Both the position numbers and the translations under genes were made by a program. DNA of 7,301 nt from CAVQFC01 sp036497895 (GTDB lineage Bacteria > Acidobacteriota > Vicinamibacteria > Vicinamibacterales > CAVVIG01), in NCBI GenBank assembly GCA_036497895.1, contig DASXIR010000231.1, forward strand, positions 1 to 7,301. Direction: 5' to 3'. The notes beneath the pieces were generated by a model. The model was given only the letters and a program-made list of their open reading frames with translations, did no database searches and was not told the DNA's origin. This document shows, one piece after another, positions 5,977-7,301 of this stretch. How positions within the stretch are numbered: position 1 is the first letter of the stretch; the number at the start of each line of letters is the position of its first letter.

Positions 5977-7301
5977 CGCGCGAGACCCAGTCCCCGCAGC
6001 GCCGCACGCGCGTCGATGAGCCCGAACCCGAACAGGTCGTCACGGCCGGGTGCGCCGAGATCGATCGCGCTCTTCTCGAGCGCGTCCTCAATCGCCGCCG
6101 GATTGGTGATGCCCTGCTGCATCAGCATCGCGGCGACACCCGACACGTGCGGTGTGGCCATCGACGTGCCGATGTAGCCGACATACGCCAGTACGTCGAA
6201 GCGTGGCGCTGTGTACGAGTCCGGTGGATTCAGGTAGGTTTCGGTGAACCGGTAGTCGAATGTCTGCTGCCAGATAAAGCCGTAGCGGTCGAAGCCGCGC
6301 TCGGAACCGCCCGGCGCCGACAGCTCAACATAGCTTCCTGACGTCGAGTAGTAGGAGTGGGCTTTGGCCGGATCCACCGCCGCCACCGACACTGCGCCAG
6401 GCAGCCGCGACGCGATCTCGGCAATCACCTCGACGGGATTGCCGTCTTCATACCCATTGCCGGCCGCGACCGCGATGAAGACGCCCTTACCGACGGCATA
6501 GCGCATCGCGGATTCGACGACCGGCGCACTCCCGGCCGCGCCGGTGCGGCCGATGCTCATGTTGATGATCCTGGCGCCGTTGTCCGCGGCATACCGGATG
6601 CCCAGCGCGAGATCCGAATCGTCACCTTCGTGCGGCGCGCCGAACAGGTAGTCCCACGTGCTCTCGATCACCTTCACCGGCATGAGCTTGACGTTGAACG
6701 CCACACCGGCGGTGCCGATGCCATCGTTGGTCAACTGGCCGATGGTGCCGCTCACGTGGGTGCCGTGGCCATCGAAGTCGAGCGGCGTGGTCGAGTCCCA
6801 GATGAAGTCGTGGGGAGCGACGATCCGGCCGGCATTCCCGGCGCCGACCAACTGCGGCGCGGCGGCATACGGAATCGTGACGTTCCCGAGGGCCGGATAC
6901 AGCGTCCCTTCGTCGTCGCGGAACGCCGGGATGTTCGCCGTAATCGTGGCGTTCTGATAGGCGAGCCCGGTGTCAACCACTGCGACGGTAATCGACGACC
7001 CGGCCAGTGGCTGGATGTCCCACGCCCGCTCCATGTTGATGAGCGGCAGGTTCCACTGATACGCGGCGTACATCGGATCGTTCGGCTTGAACAGCGCGTG
7101 GACGCGGTAGGCAGCCTGGGCGTAGAGCACCTCAGGGCGCTGAGCCAGCGCCAGCGCCGCAGCCTCCGGATCCTCGGCAGGATCGAGGCGAACGATGTCG
7201 AAGTCGGCGTAGTTCGGTCTGGCGCCCATCACCGCGGTGCGCGACACCGACGACATGGCCGACGCGCGGGCGCCTTCAGATGCCGTGTCCTTGAATTTCA
7301 C
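5973..7301 (-). CDS. S8 (subtilisin-family) serine protease, 5' partial
   Basis: Subtilisin-like endopeptidase, probably exported. 442 codons are visible. The frame is open at the right edge. The first visible codon is GTG in a V-K-F-K context typical of the inside of an S8 propeptide (numbering starts there), so the true start and signal peptide lie beyond base 7301. Residues to about 70 look like an inhibitor-type propeptide, followed by the fervidolysin-like junction NDPMYAAYQWNLPLINMERAW. The complete catalytic set is present: Asp110 in VAVVDTGLAY, His179 in DFDGHGTHVSGTIG, oxyanion Asn282 in AVAAGNGYEDGN, and nucleophile Ser380 in GTSMATPHVSGVAAM. The catalytic domain ends with FGFGLIDARAAL and the protein stops a few residues later, so there is no C-terminal anchor, PKD or sorting domain. 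The Asp-to-His distance is 69 residues against 32 in subtilisin, showing an inserted surface region at about 120-170. It is expected to be active. Its substrate is unknown. It overlaps the downstream beta-barrel gene by 4 nt. Confidence 0.95.
   Translation of the reverse strand: MKFKDTASEGARASAMSSVSRTAVMGARPNYADFDIVRLDPAEDPEAAALALAQRPEVLYAQAAYRVHALFKPNDPMYAAYQWNLPLINMERAWDIQPLAGSSITVAVVDTGLAYQNATITANIPAFRDDEGTLYPALGNVTIPYAAAPQLVGAGNAGRIVAPHDFIWDSTTPLDFDGHGTHVSGTIGQLTNDGIGTAGVAFNVKLMPVKVIESTWDYLFGAPHEGDDSDLALGIRYAADNGARIINMSIGRTGAAGSAPVVESAMRYAVGKGVFIAVAAGNGYEDGNPVEVIAEIASRLPGAVSVAAVDPAKAHSYYSTSGSYVELSAPGGSERGFDRYGFIWQQTFDYRFTETYLNPPDSYTAPRFDVLAYVGYIGTSMATPHVSGVAAMLMQQGITNPAAIEDALEKSAIDLGAPGRDDLFGFGLIDARAALRGLGLAR

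Noticed and set aside
7299..7301. GTG at the right edge as the true start of the S8 protease.
   Set aside because: It would leave no signal peptide, and V-K-F-K is a common internal motif of S8 propeptides; the gene most likely continues outside the window.

Overview
The window looks like chromosomal DNA from a GC-rich Gram-negative bacterium. Codon third positions are mostly G or C, there is a tripartite envelope-spanning efflux system, and there is a small outer-membrane beta-barrel. The style of the proteins (beta-barrel ending in ...VIIGR, fervidolysin-like S8 protease, CusA/CzcA-family pump) is reminiscent of environmental Acidobacteriota such as Vicinamibacteria. This placement is an impression from sequence style, not a phylogenetic result.

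Left part (1-5315, + strand): a three-gene operon for an RND efflux complex of the heavy-metal-efflux (CusCBA/CzcCBA) type, in the order outer-membrane channel (TolC/CzcC-like, 5' end cut off by the window), lipoprotein periplasmic adaptor (CusB/CzcB-like, complete) and inner-membrane RND pump (CusA/CzcA-like, complete, 1028 aa). Channel and adaptor overlap by ATGA, and the pump starts 7 nt after the adaptor stop, so the three are almost certainly co-transcribed and partly translationally coupled. Together they should form a conduit that uses the proton gradient to expel a substrate from periplasm or cytoplasm to the outside. The pump has the CzcA-type TM4 charged motif (D393/D399/E406) and a CusA-like TM10 glutamate (E931), but the positions I align with the three CusA copper/silver-binding methionines are not methionine. 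The ion it exports therefore cannot be read from the sequence.

Right part (5347-7301, - strand): a convergent pair. A subtilisin-family (S8) serine protease, cut off by the right window edge, is followed by a 209-aa secreted outer-membrane beta-barrel protein whose GTG start overlaps the protease stop (GTGA). The two units converge with only 31 bp between their stop codons, and I see no classical terminator there.

There is no gene-free stretch over 300 bp. I found no RNA genes, mobile elements, CRISPR arrays or large repeats. The promoters of both transcription units lie outside the window. The window is largely an ordinary metal-efflux locus. The points worth a second look are the mixed signature residues of the pump, a Cys pair in the adaptor, and the coupled protease/beta-barrel pair.
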